From NCBI RefSeq assembly GCF_024298925.1, contig NZ_CP101283.1, positions 1,426,001-1,490,000 of the forward strand: a stretch of 64,000 nt of DNA. The letters are read 5' to 3'. The notes below the pieces were generated by a model that saw only the letters and a list, made by a program, of their open reading frames with translations, was not told the DNA's origin and did not search any database. The position numbers and the translations under genes are program-made. Positions 8,538-17,409 of the stretch are shown piece after piece (within the stretch, counting starts at the first letter, position 1; each line of letters opens with the position of its first letter). The DNA is from Phenylobacterium sp. LH3H17 (GTDB lineage: Bacteria; Pseudomonadota; Alphaproteobacteria; Caulobacterales; Caulobacteraceae).

Positions 8538-8711
8538 ATCCGAGCCCACCGGCGCAGGCTTGCATCCTGGGGTGGCCGAGGAAAGGGTGTTCGCCTCTCG
8601 CAATGCGGCCCTCGTATTCTGGAACCTCGCCTGACGCTGGCTCAAAGGGGATCGCGCCAGACCTTCGGGTGGCTGGCCACGCCCGGTGTCTTCACGATCA
8701 AGGCCAACGGA

Positions 8712-9103
8712 CTAGCGTCCCCGCCGCGCTTCCAGGGCGCAGGTGATCGAACTCGCCACATCGATCTCCGGGCCCGGATCTGCGAGGTCGGCGTCCAGGA
8801 ACACGATCTCCGCCTCCGGGCTCCAGAGAACGGTGTCGAAGGCTTCCTGGCGCTCGGGAGCGGCGGCCGGCCGAACATATGGATGAGCAGACTGTCCATG
8901 CCCTCTCCGAGCGCCCAGGCCCAGCGCGGGTGGCTTGGAGCGGCCCGCTGGCTGATCAGGGCAGCCATCTCGAAGTGCAGGACGGTGTGGACGCCGTTGA
9001 GATCGCGGCGGCTAAACGCGAAGAGGCCGGGCGCGCGCGCGAAACCTCCGTCCCGGTGCCCGAGCGCGATGAACGGCACGCCGGAGATGAAGATGTCGGG
9101 CAT
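8712..9103 (-). pseudogene. Hypothetical gene interrupted by a frameshift near 8867-8872
   Basis: From ATG 9103 (GAGG nine bases upstream) the frame reads MPDIFISGVPFIALGHRDGG, then HTVLHFEMAALI, then GMDSLLIHMFG. It then turns into Arg/Pro/Ser-rich nonsense. Moving one frame from about 8867 restores sensible protein: AAPERQEAFDTVLWSPEAE, IVFLDADLADPGPEIDVA, SSITCALEARRG and a stop at 8712-8714. The junction is the GC run GGCCGGCCGCCG, where slippage or a base-calling error is plausible. Combined, the product would be about 130 residues of a family I do not recognise. It is either a recent pseudogene or an assembly error. Confidence 0.6.
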
Positions 9104-9492
9104 TGGTCGGGACCTCAAGCGAACCGGAACATAGGCAGAACATTTGACGTCTGTGGAGTCTGAAACTCTTGGACCGGCGACATCGGTCTGCTGTGAGGCG
9201 GGCTCGGTCGCCAGAGGTGATCTTCGATCCTGAGCTGATCGCCGCCGCCGCGCGGCCTCTCCTGGCCTGACCCCTCGCAGGGGTGCGGGCTTGCGCCCCG
9301 CCCGTCCTCCGCAACGCCGGCCAGCGGCGTCTTTCCCCTGGCCTTCGGCCATTCCATCGCGAGGCAAAGACCCCTGGTCCGGCGTCCTCCGCTCACGCTG
9401 CGGGCTGAAAGCTGCGGGTCCGACCGCCCCTGCGTCCTGATCGCCATCGAGGCCGCGGCAGGCGCGGCCGAGCAGCAACAGGAGACTTCCCC
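9104..9492. other. Leader region before DUF736, hairpin-rich
   Basis: About 390 bases without a convincing gene. It contains several GC stems, for example CCCCT/AGGGG near 9272-9283, and ends directly at the DUF736 start. Similar GC-structured leaders precede DUF736-type genes on alphaproteobacterial plasmids and ICEs, as far as I recall. The two-base overhang GGCC/GGCC patterns at 9335-9355 may be part of the same leader. Confidence 0.35.
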
Positions 9493-9801
9493 ATGGCCAC
9501 CATCGGCGCCTTTCACAAGCAGGCCGACGGCTCCTACGCCGGGTCGATCAAGACCCTCACCCTCAACGTCAAGTCCGCGGTGATCCGTCCCAGCGAGAAG
9601 TCCAACGACCAGGCTCCCGACTTCCGCATCTTCTACGCCGCCGTCGAGTTCGGGGCCGCCTGGAGCAAGAAGAGCCGCGAGGAGCGCGACTACCTCTCGG
9701 TCAAGCTCGACGACCCGAGCTTCCCGGCCCCGATCTACGCCTCCCTGGTCGAGGCCGAGGACGGCTACAGCCTGATCTGGTCGCGCCGCAACGGCGACTG
9801 A
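9493..9801 (+). CDS. DUF736 family protein
   Basis: 102 residues. The sequence [20 protein letters not shown], then [22 protein letters not shown], and the end YSLIWSRRN are characteristic of DUF736, a small single-domain family almost confined to alphaproteobacterial plasmids and integrative elements. Its biochemical role is not established; it typically lies among maintenance and antirestriction genes, as here. ArdC follows 68 bases downstream on the same strand and is probably co-transcribed. ATG 9493 has AGGAG ten bases before it. Confidence 0.9.
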   Translation: MATIGAFHKQADGSYAGSIKTLTLNVKSAVIRPSEKSNDQAPDFRIFYAAVEFGAAWSKKSREERDYLSVKLDDPSFPAPIYASLVEAEDGYSLIWSRRNGD

Positions 9802-9869
9802 GCCCGCCAAGCGCCCCGCCGCCGGCGGGGCCCCTCTCTCCCGAAAATCCAAAAGCACAGGAGGCGGCC

Positions 9870-10769
9870 ATGTCGCGCCCCACCGCCGAAACACGTCCCG
9901 ATCTCTACGCCCGCGTCACCGACGCCATCCTCGCCGACCTCGAACGCGGGGTCCGCCCTTGGACCAAACCCTGGTCCGCCGAGCACCTGGCCGGCGCCGT
10001 CAGCCGGCCGCTGCGTCACAACCTGCAGCCCTACAGCGGGATCAATGTCCTGCTGCTCTGGGCGCAGGCCTGCGCCAGCGGGTACTCCGCCCCGATCTGG
10101 ATGACCTTTCGCCAAGCCCTTGAGCTGGGTGGCCATGTCCGGAAGGGCGAGCACGGATCGACGGTGGTCTACGCCAACCAGATTGTCCGGTCGGAGGCCG
10201 ATGAGAACGGCCAGGATGTCGAGCGTCAGATCCCGTTCCTCAAGGCCTATACGGTGTTCAATGTCGACCAGGTGGAGGGCCTGCCCGAGCCCTTCTACGC
10301 CACGGTGGCGTCGGCGTTGCTGCCGGCCCGCCGCATCGAAGCGGCCGAAGCCTTCTTCTCAAGCCTCAAGGCCGACATCCGCCATGGCGGCGGTCAGGCC
10401 TACTATATGATCGGCGAGGACCGGGTGCAGATGCCGCTCTTCGAGAGCTTCGTGGATCCGCAGAGCTACTATGCGACGCTCGCCCATGAATGCACCCATT
10501 GGACGCGGCATCCCTCCCGGCTGGACCGTGACCTCGGCCGCAAGCGCTGGAGCGACGCGGGCTATGCCCGCGAGGAGCTGGTGGCCGAACTCGGCGCAGC
10601 CTTCGTTTGCGCCGACCTGGGGCTGGAGCTTAGCCCCCGTGAGGACCATGCGGCCTATCTGGCGGGCTGGCTACAGGTCCTGAAGGCCGACAAGCGGGCG
10701 ATCTTCAGCGCCGCGTCGCACGCGCAGAAGGCGGCGGATTATCTGGTCGGGCTGCAGCCTCACAGCTAG
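9870..10769 (+). CDS. ardC: ArdC-type antirestriction protein/zincin-like metallopeptidase
   Basis: 299 residues. The N-terminal ArdC domain (about 8-130) binds single-stranded DNA in characterised relatives (RPDLYARVTDAILADLERG, YSGINVLLLW, RKGEHGSTVVYANQ). The C-terminal domain carries an HExxH zinc motif in AHECTHWTRHPSRL and a downstream Glu in YAREELVAELGAAF, the classic gluzincin layout. ArdC-like proteins protect incoming plasmid DNA from host restriction during conjugation. Follows DUF736 in an apparent operon and has AGGAGG before ATG 9870. Complete length for the family. Confidence 0.88.
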   Translation: MSRPTAETRPDLYARVTDAILADLERGVRPWTKPWSAEHLAGAVSRPLRHNLQPYSGINVLLLWAQACASGYSAPIWMTFRQALELGGHVRKGEHGSTVVYANQIVRSEADENGQDVERQIPFLKAYTVFNVDQVEGLPEPFYATVASALLPARRIEAAEAFFSSLKADIRHGGGQAYYMIGEDRVQMPLFESFVDPQSYYATLAHECTHWTRHPSRLDRDLGRKRWSDAGYAREELVAELGAAFVCADLGLELSPREDHAAYLAGWLQVLKADKRAIFSAASHAQKAADYLVGLQPHS

Positions 10770-10937
10770 GCGAGCAAGCCCCGGGCGGTTTCGAGGACGT
10801 CCAGGGCTCTCGAGCGCCAATCGCGGCGCAGCGGAGAGTGGGCTCGTCCGCTCTACAAGAGAATCCGGCGCGAGGACGGCGGTCCAGCGATAACAACCCG
10901 CGCACGAACGGCAGGCGTCCGTCTCGCAGGGGTCGCG

Positions 10938-11174
10938 TCAGTCCAGCTGCTTCAATAGCGCTTGGCAGCGAGCCTTGAGCTCGCCGGGCGGCGGCCGTGT
11001 CGCAAGCCACGCTCCGAAGGCCGTCATGGCGGCCTCATGCGCCTTCGACCAGCCCCCAAGGCGGGCCAGGTCCGTATAGACAGAGCGGGCCCGGCCGCGC
11101 GGATCAGGCGCGCTCGCTAAGGTGCGGGTCATGGCCTTGGCCTTCGCGATGGCGGCGGTGTGTTCTGCGTTCAT
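10938..11174 (-). CDS. Small hypothetical protein, translationally coupled to 11171-11560
   Basis: 78 residues beginning MNAEHTAAIAKAKAMTRTL and ending in a helical stretch (ELKARCQALLKQL). Its ATG overlaps the stop codon of the upstream gene in an ATGA arrangement at 11171-11174, which fixes the start and shows that the pair is coupled, although the open frame continues to 11324. Predicted all-helical and soluble. No recognised family; probably an island maintenance gene. Confidence 0.6.
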   Translation of the reverse strand: MNAEHTAAIAKAKAMTRTLASAPDPRGRARSVYTDLARLGGWSKAHEAAMTAFGAWLATRPPPGELKARCQALLKQLD

Positions 11175-11560
11175 GGGGATTTTGATGCTCCGGGCCGGCG
11201 GGTCGCCTTCGCCAAGCCCAGAGCCGCTAGACCAGCCACGCCCAGACCGAGCGCGAGCACGGCGCGGGGCCGGTGTCGCGGCCGAACGGCGAAACGATGG
11301 AATAGACCCTCCTCCGCGGCCCACCAGGCCCCGGAGGCTTTGTGGAAACCGTGTCGTTCAAAAGCCTTGGCCGAGGTCCTCCCGAGGTCGGCGGCGTCGG
11401 AGGCGCTGCGGCGGCTGGCGATCACCTCCACGCGGGGCGGGACGCTCTTGGGATCGGCGGTGATGGCCCAGGTCTCGCGCACCAGACTGTAGCCCAGCCC
11501 GAGCGGCCGGTGAACCTGGATGGACGGGCGGTGGTTCAGGAACCGGTCGATATGCGGCAT
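11171..11560 (-). CDS. Hypothetical protein with C-terminal membrane segment
   Basis: 129 residues. The N-terminal part is soluble and charged (SLVRETWAITADPKSVPPRV). Residues about 97-113 (AVLALGLGVAGLAALGL) look like one hydrophobic segment, followed by a basic tail (KATRRPGASKSP). ATGA overlap with the downstream 78-residue gene indicates an operon. I do not recognise the family. Divergent from the small gene at 11660. Confidence 0.6.
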   Translation of the reverse strand: MPHIDRFLNHRPSIQVHRPLGLGYSLVRETWAITADPKSVPPRVEVIASRRSASDAADLGRTSAKAFERHGFHKASGAWWAAEEGLFHRFAVRPRHRPRAVLALGLGVAGLAALGLAKATRRPGASKSP

Positions 11561-11659
11561 GAACCGCGGTCTCCTTGGCTTTTCGCTGTGGTTATTGCTA
11601 TCGCCTCGACCCGCTCGATCAAGCGACAGCCCTCGCCTCCTAACGCATGAGTCTCTCCC

Positions 11660-11962
11660 ATGGATTTCATCGATGTTTCTGGAGCTTCAGGCGCGACCTA
11701 CCGTTTCCGGGCCTGGCCGGACAGCCGGAGCCATGTGCCGGTCGCCGGCAACTTCGTGGTGATTGGGGAGACCAGGTTCCCGGTGAATGTCCTGGTGATC
11801 GGTGTGACAGGCGACCTCTCCCAGGCCCGGTCGGCGGCCGGCGCCAAAGGCGGCGAGCGCGTCTACACCCGGCTCAATGTGGCCCGGGCGACCCGCGAAG
11901 CCGAGCATGACGACCTCGTGGCGCATCACTCCAAGGCTCGGGTGGTGGTCGAGACGGGTTAA
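11660..11962 (+). CDS. Hypothetical protein
   Basis: 100 residues, MDFIDVSGASGATYRFRAWP at the start and a basic C-terminal part (TREAEHDDLVAHHSKARVVVETG). It reads as a compact beta-rich protein with a conserved-looking Gly/Arg framework and no signal or membrane segment. Ribosome binding site is weak. Placed between two small-gene groups of the maintenance module. Family not recognised. Confidence 0.55.
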   Translation: MDFIDVSGASGATYRFRAWPDSRSHVPVAGNFVVIGETRFPVNVLVIGVTGDLSQARSAAGAKGGERVYTRLNVARATREAEHDDLVAHHSKARVVVETG

Positions 11963-12170
11963 GGCGCTCAACCCAGGCCGAATACGCCTCCGGCTGCGTT
12001 GAAAAGCGCCGCAGCGGGGAGAGTGGCGTTTCTGATAAGGGTGGGGCGCGCCTAGCCGACGGGACGCTCCGAGCGGACTACGTATCTTCCACAAGGTGTG
12101 GACCGCATCGCTGCTGGCTATCCACTACGGCTACGCTCGCCGCCCCCGGCGCGCCCGTTGTTGAATCGTG

Positions 12171-12362
12171 ATGACGAAACCTCTGCACGAGACCTACGAG
12201 CTGTACCTGAGTGATGGCGTGGAGCCGCCTCGGTTTGAGGCCCTTACGTGCCCGCCTGACGCCGACCTGTTCACGCACGTCCGTCTCATTCTTGAAGAAC
12301 GCAAACTTATTTCCATCGAGGTGCGCCGACTGGGGACCCACATGTTCACGGTGCGCGCATAA
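12171..12362 (+). CDS. Small hypothetical protein
   Basis: 63 residues from ATG 12171 (a GTG directly before it is an alternative). The protein MTKPLHETYELYLSDGVEPP continues with a Cys-Pro-Pro segment and a helix-strand end (HVRLILEERKLISIEVRRLG). Good amphipathic pattern and normal codon use suggest a real gene although no Shine-Dalgarno is obvious. Function unknown. Confidence 0.5.
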   Translation: MTKPLHETYELYLSDGVEPPRFEALTCPPDADLFTHVRLILEERKLISIEVRRLGTHMFTVRA

Positions 12363-12425
12363 GCCCGGCGTGGAGGGCGGCGCTCCTCGCAACCACTCTG
12401 GCCATTGGCGAAGGGCCGCCCGCGC

Positions 12426-12830
12426 CTAGCGTGCCTGACGGCGCAGCCGCGGGTAAGCCGGCGGCGGTACGAGGCCAAGCGCCTCGTCGCGCCACGCGCG
12501 CGCCATTGAAATGACTCTGACTGCGGACTCGGCCGTGAGCGGCTTGGAAAGAACACTGTTGAACCGGGCGGGCAGGTCCATGAGGTCCGTCGACCAGGCG
12601 ACGACAAACTGCTCGCTGGGCAGCAGGGCCGCGACCTCGTCGCCCGAGAAGCCCGGCATGTGCCGGTCCAGGCAGATAAGGTCGAAGCAGGCGGTCGCCG
12701 CCACCAGAAGCGCCTGCTCCCCGTCCTCCACGACGTCCACCGTGCAGCCGAGGTGTCGAAACATCTCTTGGAAGACCAGGCGGTTGATCGGGTGGTCGTC
12801 GGCGATCAGCACTCGAAGAGGCTCTGGCAT
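12426..12830 (-). CDS. Single-domain response regulator (receiver protein)
   Basis: 134 residues, one receiver domain without an output domain. Acidic pocket at the N terminus (VLIADDHP), phospho-acceptor Asp about residue 55 in FDLICLDRHMPGFSG, and a Lys in VLSKPLT near the end. The switch residue region (VVAWSTDL) is degenerate compared with the usual VIMLTA. It could act as a phosphate shuttle or sink for a histidine kinase; the hybrid kinase at 45.2 kb has its own receiver. No kinase is adjacent. Confidence 0.85.
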   Translation of the reverse strand: MPEPLRVLIADDHPINRLVFQEMFRHLGCTVDVVEDGEQALLVAATACFDLICLDRHMPGFSGDEVAALLPSEQFVVAWSTDLMDLPARFNSVLSKPLTAESAVRVISMARAWRDEALGLVPPPAYPRLRRQAR

Positions 12831-13524
12831 ACTCGACCCGTCCGCTCGCGCAGCGTGAGCCGATCCCCCGCCGCAGTTTCACCTTAGGCGGGAGCCGGGG
12901 CCAGCAGCAACTCAGGGGCGCTACATAGGTAGCGCTACGTAGAGAGCCGGATTGCGCGGTCCGGGGGCTGATGCTGACCTGACATCGATCGCGCGGCGGC
13001 TGGGTTGAGCTCGGACTCGAGTTCGAAAGCTTTGAGTGAGGGGTGTGGCTTGGGAGTGCTTGTGGGGGAAGGGTTTCCCCTGCGGCGCGCCGGAAGTCGC
13101 GGCCGACCCGTCTGCGGGGACGCCCCGCAACGCCCCGGGGAGATGTCGGCGTCGGACGTCCGAACCCTGTTGGTGGAGGGGAGTCGAATCGGCGGCTCTG
13201 GGCTCTTTGGGTAGGGGAGCGTCTGCTTCTGATCGATCAGCTCGGCAACCTGCGCGGCCCTACACTCACCAAGCTCATCCATGGCGAGGCCGGTATCTCG
13301 CCCTCGGCTGAACCGGCCTCCATCCGCCAACTCCAAAACGTGGCCCGGGTCGGACTCTACACGGTCATCAGCGTTTGTGGGCCGGATGCAGGATCCTGCA
13401 GGGTGTGCAGATTTCCAACTTGGCCAGCGGCTTGACTTTTGAGGCCTGACAAGTGGCGAGTCGCGATAGCCGATCCCGCGCGCGGGCCGCTGCTCCTTGC
13501 CGCCTTGTTCGGGCCTCCCATGTC
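12831..13524. other. Intergenic region holding a palindromic repeat copy
   Basis: About 690 bases without a convincing gene. The middle (13064-13217) is copy A of a three-hairpin repeat also found at 19261 and 19904. Open frames on either strand run through the repeat and are artefacts of it. The rest shows nothing I recognise. Confidence 0.5.
13064..13217 (+). repeat. Three-hairpin palindromic repeat, copy A (diverged)
   Basis: Matches copy C over its full length. Stem 1 is GGGGAA/TTCCCC (13065-13080), stem 2 is degenerate, stem 3 TGCGGGG/CCCCGCA (13113-13129) is intact. The downstream tail (GTCGGCGTCGG, GGAGGGGAGTCG, CTTTGGGTAGG) corresponds to that of copy C with substitutions. Same orientation as the other two copies. 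Confidence 0.7.
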
Positions 13525-14613
13525 CTACCTGCGCGTGGTTCGCACCCGCGCGCTCAGTTCACCGAAGCGACGCGTGAGATAGTCGCGTTCCTCGGCGTTG
13601 AGGCCATTGGCGTTGTAGGCGGCATCCAGGCGCGTGAGATCACCGAGCTCGGTCCTCAGCCTTGCCGCCTCAAGGGTGTCGATGGCGCCAGACCGCTCGC
13701 CGGCGGCGATGCGACGTTCGATGCCGGGCCAGCGATCCTGCGGACGGTCATCGTAATCGTCCGCATCGTCGCCCAGACGTTGGCGAAGGTCGTCGTATCG
13801 AGCCGTGAGGTCGGCTTCTTCCCGCGCATCGATGCCGTTGCGGGCATAGCCCGCCTCCAACTGCACCAGGACTTGGAAGTCGGAGCGCAGGCGAGTCGAT
13901 TGCATGCGGTTCAGAGTGCGGTCTCGTAGCGCGGCCTCGACCTGGGCTTCGAACTCTGCGCGGCGTTCCGACAAGGGTCGCCAGCGCTGATCGTCGTCAC
14001 GTCGCTCCTCGCGGACACGCTCCGACAAGTCGTCAAATCGGGTGCGAAGATCGGCGCGTTCCTGGCTCGTCAGGCGACCGTCCGCCGCGTACCGAGCCTC
14101 GGCTTCAACCAACTCGTCATATTCGTCGCGAAGCCGTTCCGCCTCACGCCGGGTGAGGGAACCGTTGCGAACACCTGCGTCGATCCGGGCGTCGAGCGCG
14201 ACGCGGCGCTCGCTCAGCGGCCTGCGGCCGCCGCTCCAGTCGTTTTCCAGTGTCTGCGCCGCGGTCGTGGGCGCGCCGAACAGAGCGCCGAGCAACGTTC
14301 CCACGATGTCCGCCCGGCTGGGGACGCCAACCGTCGCCGTCGCCCCGACGCAGCTGAGGACGCCATCGCGGTTGACCAGGGTGCTACGGCAATCGGCGGC
14401 GCGGATCGTGCTTGTGCGATAACCAGCGCTGCCTTGGCAATCTGCTGAGATTGACCCGTCCGGCAGGGTCTGCGCGTTGCGGCAGGAGGCCGGCACGCCG
14501 CCATAGGACGGGGCTTGCCCATAGGTGCGCGGCGTTTGTGCGGAGGCCGCACCTGTGACTGACCACGCCAGGCCGACCGAGGCCAAGGCGACCATAGCTC
14601 TTACCGTGATCAT
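13525..14613 (-). CDS. Secreted protein with CVNH-like domain and three helical repeats
   Basis: 362 residues with a signal peptide (about 1-25, cleavage after ASAQ). Residues about 40-95 look like a cyanovirin-N homology domain: ASCRNAQTLPDGSISADCQG, then TSTIRAADCRSTLVN, then RDGVLSCVG, with the expected paired cysteines. After a short linker come three charged helical repeats of about 80 residues. Each begins RPLSERR or an equivalent and contains a module with an R-x-R-x-E pattern and a Tyr-(A/N)-x-(D/N)-G turn (YAADGRL, YARNGID, YNANGLN). CVNH domains bind sugars, so an envelope glycan role is possible; the repeats are unassigned. Confidence 0.7.
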   Translation of the reverse strand: MITVRAMVALASVGLAWSVTGAASAQTPRTYGQAPSYGGVPASCRNAQTLPDGSISADCQGSAGYRTSTIRAADCRSTLVNRDGVLSCVGATATVGVPSRADIVGTLLGALFGAPTTAAQTLENDWSGGRRPLSERRVALDARIDAGVRNGSLTRREAERLRDEYDELVEAEARYAADGRLTSQERADLRTRFDDLSERVREERRDDDQRWRPLSERRAEFEAQVEAALRDRTLNRMQSTRLRSDFQVLVQLEAGYARNGIDAREEADLTARYDDLRQRLGDDADDYDDRPQDRWPGIERRIAAGERSGAIDTLEAARLRTELGDLTRLDAAYNANGLNAEERDYLTRRFGELSARVRTTRR

Positions 14614-14867
14614 AGATCGGGCCTTTCAGGCAACTGCTTGGGCTTTAGAACTGCGCACGCCCAAAGAGGTTGCCAGGGATAGCGTCCTGACGGGCGCGGC
14701 GCAAAATCAATAGGTTCTGGGAGGTGCGGGATGAGTATCCGGTGCGCTTGAGGGACAGCGCCGAGCCGGCCGAACGCCTGTCATGACGGTAGCAGATAAA
14801 GGTCGGCGCCATTGTCCCCGGCCTGGCCATGCATCGCGCAGGCTGGACCGCGCGAGGCTCGGCCGCA

Positions 14868-15053
14868 TCAATTTCCGACAACGGGCGGGCGCGGACTTCG
14901 TTTATCTGTCGACAGCGGATAGGCGTCGTCCGGTTTCAGCCGCTCCTCGTCGCGCAGCCGTTCGATCCGCAAGCGCTCACTGGGGTCGCACGTCCGTTCA
15001 AGGAGCGCCCGAAAGAGTTCGATGTTGGATTTCCGCAGCTCGGTGGGCGTCAA
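14868..15053 (-). CDS. Small charged hypothetical protein with TTG start
   Basis: 61 residues. TTG 15053 is preceded by AGGAGGG with an eight-base spacer, one of the best ribosome binding sites in the region, which decides the start. The product is a charged helix (ELRKSNIELFRALLERTCDP, SERLRIERLRDEERLKPD) with a Pro-rich tail. Similar short proteins are common in Caulobacterales; no function is known to me. Confidence 0.6.
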   Translation of the reverse strand: MTPTELRKSNIELFRALLERTCDPSERLRIERLRDEERLKPDDAYPLSTDKRSPRPPVVGN

Positions 15054-15270
15054 TGCGACGGCCCTCCTAGGCCAGAAAAGGAAGATACGCTTATTCGTAC
15101 TAATGCGTCGGACTATCGGGCTGGCGGGCGCTATGCCGCAGGGTCACCCTGCAGAGACTCTGTGGTCGTGCGTAGGGAGTTCCTCAACGGTTAGGGCTGA
15201 GCTTCGGGCGGGATTGCTGCGGCGACGCCAGGGCGGGTTTCAGAGTGACTAGGCGATCTAACACCCAACG

Positions 15271-15702
15271 TCAGCCGGCGGTAGGATCTCGATCACCTTG
15301 AGCGCGTGGCCGCCTTCGATCATGACCGACCAAGAGCGGCATCGCGGCGAAGGCGGTCTGTCCAGCCAGTCCCACCAGCCCGATCGGGGTGGCGACGGTC
15401 ATCGCCCAATCCTCTAGACTTTGACCTTGCATGATCCCCGCCAGCCCCGCTTCAGCGGCCATGGTCAAGGTGAAAGCCGTCCCTCCAATCGCGACACGCT
15501 GGGGGGCGGTGAAGTCTCGGTCGCGCAGCAGACGGCGAGCGATGGCCCAGCTTGCCAGAATGATTAACGGGACTTCCAGCAGCACCGCAGCGGTCGGACC
15601 AACCCGCGGGGCGACGACAAGCACGCGGGCAGCCCCGGTCGCGAAGGCCAGGCTAAAGACCAGCGCGAAATAGATTAGTCCCGTTAGGTAAGCCGCAGCC
15701 AT
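15271..15702 (-). CDS. Four-helix membrane protein of unknown function
   Basis: 143 residues from ATG 15702. Four hydrophobic segments are visible: YLTGLIYFALVFSLAFATG, AAVLLEVPLIILASWAIARR, VAIGGTAFTLTMAAEAGLAG and TPIGLVGLAGQTAFAAMPLLV. The first begins with AAYLTGLIYFALVF and is followed by RVLVVAPRVG, a pattern I associate with a conserved alphaproteobacterial hypothetical inner-membrane protein. The frame is open to 15792, but the extension is Arg-rich and not membrane-like. Divergent from the peroxiredoxin gene. Confidence 0.6.
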   Translation of the reverse strand: MAAAYLTGLIYFALVFSLAFATGAARVLVVAPRVGPTAAVLLEVPLIILASWAIARRLLRDRDFTAPQRVAIGGTAFTLTMAAEAGLAGIMQGQSLEDWAMTVATPIGLVGLAGQTAFAAMPLLVGHDRRRPRAQGDRDPTAG

Positions 15703-15941
15703 GGGCGTCTTTAGCACGGTTGTCGCGAACGGCCGTCCGGGGAGTCCCCTGCGGCTTGTCCGGCTGATCAATGGCGCAGTTCGAATATTCATTCCGTGTG
15801 CGCCGGAGGGAAGTGAACCTCGGAATGCATAGCCGCCTTACGCCGCCAGCCAGGCTGGCCGCCCTGTGTCGTGCTGTTTCAGGAACCGTCCCTTGTTGGC
15901 CCCGTTGGGGAGCCACAGACACTCAACGGGAGACCCACGAC

Positions 15942-16478
15942 ATGGAAGGACGCCATGTGCCCGACGTCGTCTTCAGGACGCGCGTCAGAGATCAAAGCAT
16001 CGGCGGCGACAATCCATTCCGCTGGCAGGACCTGACCAGCCAGGAGCTGTTCGGGGGCCGACGGGTGCTGGTCTTTTCCCTCCCCGGCGCGTTCACCCCG
16101 ACCTGCTCAAACGAGCAGTGTCCGGCGTTCGAGCGTTCCTACGAAGAGGTTCTGCGCTACGGGATCGACGAGGTGGTCTGCATTGGCGTGAACGACGCCT
16201 TTGTCATGTACCAGTGGGGCAAGCACTTGGGCGTCTCGAGGGTCAGGCTTCTGCCAGACGGCTCGGGTCATTTCACCCGTCGCATGGGCATGCTCATCAA
16301 CAAGGACCACCTGGGCTTCGGCTACCGCAGTTGGCGGTACATGATGATTGTGAACGACGGCGTCATCGAGAAGTGGTGGCAGGAGCCCGGGATCAACGAC
16401 GATGGCTCGGATGATGACCCCTACCTCGAAACGACCGCGGAGGTCGCCATCGCCTATCTGAAGCACAATCGACCCTGA
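15942..16478 (+). CDS. Peroxiredoxin (Prx5/AhpE-like)
   Basis: 178 residues from ATG 15942, with a GGGAG box just upstream; an in-frame extension to 15771 has no support. The peroxidatic motif PGAFTPTCSNEQCP contains the PxxxTxxC of Prx5-type peroxiredoxins, with the peroxidatic Cys near residue 55 and a further Cys five residues later. VVCIGVNDAFVMYQWGKHLG and the LPDGSGHFTRRMGM loop also fit Prx5. It would reduce hydrogen peroxide or alkyl hydroperoxides in the cytoplasm using a thiol donor. No glutaredoxin domain is fused. Confidence 0.85.
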   Translation: MEGRHVPDVVFRTRVRDQSIGGDNPFRWQDLTSQELFGGRRVLVFSLPGAFTPTCSNEQCPAFERSYEEVLRYGIDEVVCIGVNDAFVMYQWGKHLGVSRVRLLPDGSGHFTRRMGMLINKDHLGFGYRSWRYMMIVNDGVIEKWWQEPGINDDGSDDDPYLETTAEVAIAYLKHNRP

Positions 16479-17010
16479 GCCACGTACTCGAGGCCTCGGA
16501 CATCCGCTCTACGAGCCGGAAGGCCGACTTCCCCGCTTCCCGCTGGCCACCCTCATGGATTGAGAGTTCGAATGAGGTCGCAATTCCGGGAAACTGGCCG
16601 CGCTAGTGCTACCGAGCACGAGAAGACCAGCCGCCAACATCTACCTGCCAGCTTGTGGAGAGGCTGGACGCGTCAGGCTAGCGCCACCTGCAGACATTGA
16701 GAACCCCGCCGAAAGCAGACGTCGCCGCTATCATCGCAGAATCTTTCGGCCCGGGGAGAGTCCCGGCTAGGATCGCTCACGTCACGTTTTGCTGGCTCGG
16801 CGTCAGTCACGCCAAAATGTAACGGCTCCAGTCACCATGAGCGCGAGCATCAAATTCTCGCTCTCAGTCTGCCGACGCCAGAGGCGCGTCGTCAGCAGAT
16901 CCGCGGCGGCCGCGGAGCCGGCGCCAATGCAAATCTCGCCCTCGCGGAACGGTGATTATGCGGCGCGGGTTTATGTCGGGCTGTCGACCGTTACGCGTAA
17001 GGGGGAAGTC
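16479..17010. other. Intergenic region upstream of a receiver gene
   Basis: About 530 bases. Open frames run through it but lack coding character. Near its right end is a possible ECF-type promoter (see 16946-16971). I see no other element. Confidence 0.4.
16946..16971 (+). promoter_or_regulatory. Possible EcfG/SigT-type general stress promoter
   Basis: GGAAC, 17 bases, then GGTT, against the alphaproteobacterial general-stress consensus GGAAC-N16/17-CGTT (one mismatch). It lies 40 bases before the receiver gene at 17011, a suitable distance. A single match of this kind occurs by chance fairly often. Confidence 0.25.
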
Positions 17011-17409
17011 ATGACCATGGAACCACAGAGCGCGCTGGTTCTCGTCGTCGAGGACGAGGTGTTGATCCAGGACCTCCTCGTCGATGCGCTTCAGGAGGGC
17101 GGCTTCCAGACGATCATCGCCAACGACGGCGCTGAGGCGATCGCTCAGATCGACGGTCCTCTGAGTGGTCAGCTGTCGGGCGTGGTGACCGACATACGGC
17201 TCGGGGTCGGCCCTGACGGTTGGGCTGTAGCCACCCGCGCACGGGAACTCAACTCAGCCGTCGCCATCGTCTATGTGAGCGCTGATAGCTCGGCGGATTG
17301 GCCGGCCCACGGCGTCCCCGGGAGTGTGATGATCAGCAAGCCGTTCGCGGCGGCCCAGGTCGTGGTGGCGCTCGCGAACCTGGCGAATCGGAGCGATTTC
17401 TCTGGGTGA
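17011..17409 (+). CDS. Single-domain response regulator (receiver protein)
   Basis: 132 residues from ATG 17011 with GGGGGAA six bases upstream; the frame is open to 16789 without conserved sequence. Receiver features: acidic pocket VVEDEVLIQDLL, phospho-acceptor Asp about residue 61 in GVVTDIRLG, a Ser switch residue in VYVSAD, and Lys in ISKPF. The extra Gly-Pro-Asp-Gly after the acceptor is typical of alphaproteobacterial receivers paired with HWE-type kinases. No output domain or adjacent kinase. Confidence 0.85.
   Translation: MTMEPQSALVLVVEDEVLIQDLLVDALQEGGFQTIIANDGAEAIAQIDGPLSGQLSGVVTDIRLGVGPDGWAVATRARELNSAVAIVYVSADSSADWPAHGVPGSVMISKPFAAAQVVVALANLANRSDFSG

Noticed and set aside
12935..13336. 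Open frames through the repeat at 13064-13217 on both strands
   Set aside because: Their sequence is set by the palindromic repeat, and similar peptides recur at copies B and C; not independent genes.
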